From assembly GCF_965140245.1 (NCBI RefSeq), contig NC_134077.1, positions 48,953,381 through 49,017,380 on the forward strand: 64,000 nt of DNA, read 5' to 3'. The stretch comes from Athene noctua (lineage: Eukaryota; Chordata; Aves; Strigiformes; Strigidae). Below the pieces are notes generated by a model. The model was not told the DNA's origin. It did no database searches and was given only the letters and a program-made list of their open reading frames with translations. The translations under genes were made by a program, and so were the position numbers. Shown piece after piece: positions 62,539-64,000 of this stretch; positions within the stretch are counted from its first letter, which is position 1; the number at the start of each line of letters is the position of its first letter.

Positions 62539-64000
62539 CAAATCATACCTGCCTGTGGTTTCATTATTATAGACTTGATTTTGATTTGAATGGAGATGTA
62601 GTGAAAAAGTATAAGGGAAGAAAAACAAAAGCTTAGTAAACTATGTTGCATGTTATATTACCTTCCTCATTTGTCTGCTCACCCTCACAAACCAGTATGA
62701 TAGGTGTGGTAGAATCTAGGACCAAACCTTAATCCTAGCACCATTATCTGAAGCTTAAACTTAGTCTTTGAATCCTCTTTTTTTAGCCCACCCATAAACA
62801 GAGAAGTTGTTGCAAGCAGACATAAGGCAGAGCAACATTCTTGGGTTGATCTGGAAAAGCAATCATTTCCTGGCAGAGAACACACTTGGTCAAGTTATAA
62901 AGTGGTTTCACTTGAACAGAGCCTATGCTATCAACTTTTATTAGGGTACTGTTTATCTTGGGCCTTGTAGGAGTAAAGAGAAATGGAAAATTTAGGTAAA
63001 CCCTTGTGCTGCATCTAAAGGTTCATGCCTTTATGAAGTATGGGACTGGGGAGAAATGTTTTATTTAATTCTTAAATGACTTTCTTTTCAATTCAGGTAT
63101 TGCCTCTTATCAAAACAATGTGGTAAATAAAGTAGAAAAAAGAAGGGTAATTCCATTTCAGAAGCCCTCTGCTGCTTTGGCTTAAGAGTTACATGATGCA
63201 TGTATCTGAAAGGTAAGCTGCACACTTAGAGAAAGAAGGGTCTGTATACAGTTTTATTACAACACTAAAAGCTATGATCTGTGTGCTCTAGAGCAGTGGT
63301 TTTATGTTGCTATGGCCTAGCTGAGGAAAAAAGCAGTGTTTGAGATCCACAGGGTTTAGCTCTTCATCTTTAGCCTCTTCACCCTCATGCCTAAAAGTTG
63401 TCACACCCAGCCAAGGATTTTCATCTTCAGGTGTGTCTTCACTGCAGCTACATCTGCACAAGGAGTGGTGAGATCAACTAATAAACTCAGCTGGACTGGG
63501 CTGGGCTGTGGCTTTTCAGCACAATGTTTGCATGTCTCCAGATCTCTAGATAACACTTCCCAGAGCTCCAGTGCTATAAGTACTGAGCAGAGCCACGCAA
63601 GCTGGTCTTGTACTGAATTAGACCACACTCAGAACAGGTTTAGATTTGATGTTACAGTTAAGCTGATATAACATTGCTGCTGCTAAAAAGGACAGACACA
63701 TTTCCCTCTGTCCCCAGCTGTTTTCCTCTGGTGCTGTTTTTAGACCAGCATTTCTTCCAGAGTCTCATGTGAAACTTGGTCAAACCAGGACCCCATGGCT
63801 GGGGTGATATGCCCGTCACATTCTCAGTCAGGCAGTACCTACCTGGGATTTATCCTGCTTGGGTCAGTCCACATCTGCAGAATGAAGTGCGAAGCACATT
63901 GCTCGCTGCTTATTTCCTCCTCCTTCTGGCGTTAATCACTATGGCTCTTGGTGGTCATATTCTGTACTGTCTCAGGGATTCCTTTTTCACAGCCAATAAG
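62539..64000. other. Unique noncoding DNA to the window edge
   Basis: No gene, transposon or structured element is recognised. A 94-codon frame at 63387-63671 and its antisense shadow match nothing known. Confidence 0.65.

Noticed and set aside
1..64000. Prokaryotic systems, CRISPR arrays, operons, phage modules
   Set aside because: No regularly spaced repeats, no dense long coding frames and no ribosome-binding-site pattern. The CR1 and LTR content shows avian nuclear DNA.

Overview
This is nuclear DNA from a bird. The strongest evidence is seven clear fragments of CR1 LINEs, the dominant avian retrotransposon. Their 3' ends carry the diagnostic short ATTCTRTG-type repeats (on the minus strand, CACAGAATCACAGAATC), and they read through recognisable CR1 reverse-transcriptase motifs such as FADDT and GVPQG. 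Two solo LTRs of endogenous retroviruses are also present. One resembles the ERVL-like LTRs that are widespread in neoavian genomes, which points away from a galliform, but I cannot name the species. The background is AT-rich, with homopolymer tracts, microsatellites and frequent in-frame stops, as expected for intergenic or deep intronic sequence on a large avian chromosome. I found no intact host gene, no convincing multi-exon gene, no rRNA or tRNA gene, and no CRISPR or operon-like structure.

Layout, left to right: 1-2954 unique noncoding DNA; 2955-4463 CR1 copy 1 (+); 4464-12027 unique DNA with an unexplained 246-codon open frame at 7415-8155; 12032-12610 a solo ERVL-like LTR (-) with a 4-5 bp target duplication; 13645-14976 CR1 copy 2 (+), the best-preserved reverse-transcriptase remnant; 17038-17108 a probable ancient CR1 scrap; 19739-20704 CR1 copy 3 (-); 23878-24612 CR1 copy 4 (-); 25744-26352 a second solo LTR (-) with an exact 5 bp target duplication; 31429-31674 CR1 copy 5 (-); 31675-51919 a long, mostly unique stretch containing a chain of minus-strand frames (40758-41303) and a striking pair of abutting hairpins (47817-47902); 51920-52849 CR1 copy 6 (+), from a different subfamily; 55511-56096 a CA-rich degenerate tandem array; 59535-59595 a long AT-rich hairpin; 61068-61390 a GC-richer block that may be an LTR remnant; 62179-62538 CR1 copy 7 (-); then unique DNA to the end.

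The history visible here is repeated CR1 retrotransposition with 5' truncation, at least two retroviral insertions that collapsed to solo LTRs by LTR-LTR recombination, and local slippage or template-switch events. No genes work together in this window. I see no new multi-gene system. The observations most worth a second look are the double hairpin near 47.8 kb, an in-frame stop shared by CR1 copies 1 and 4 (which suggests a defective source element), the stop-free frame at 7.4 kb, and the possible decayed coding segment near 41 kb.
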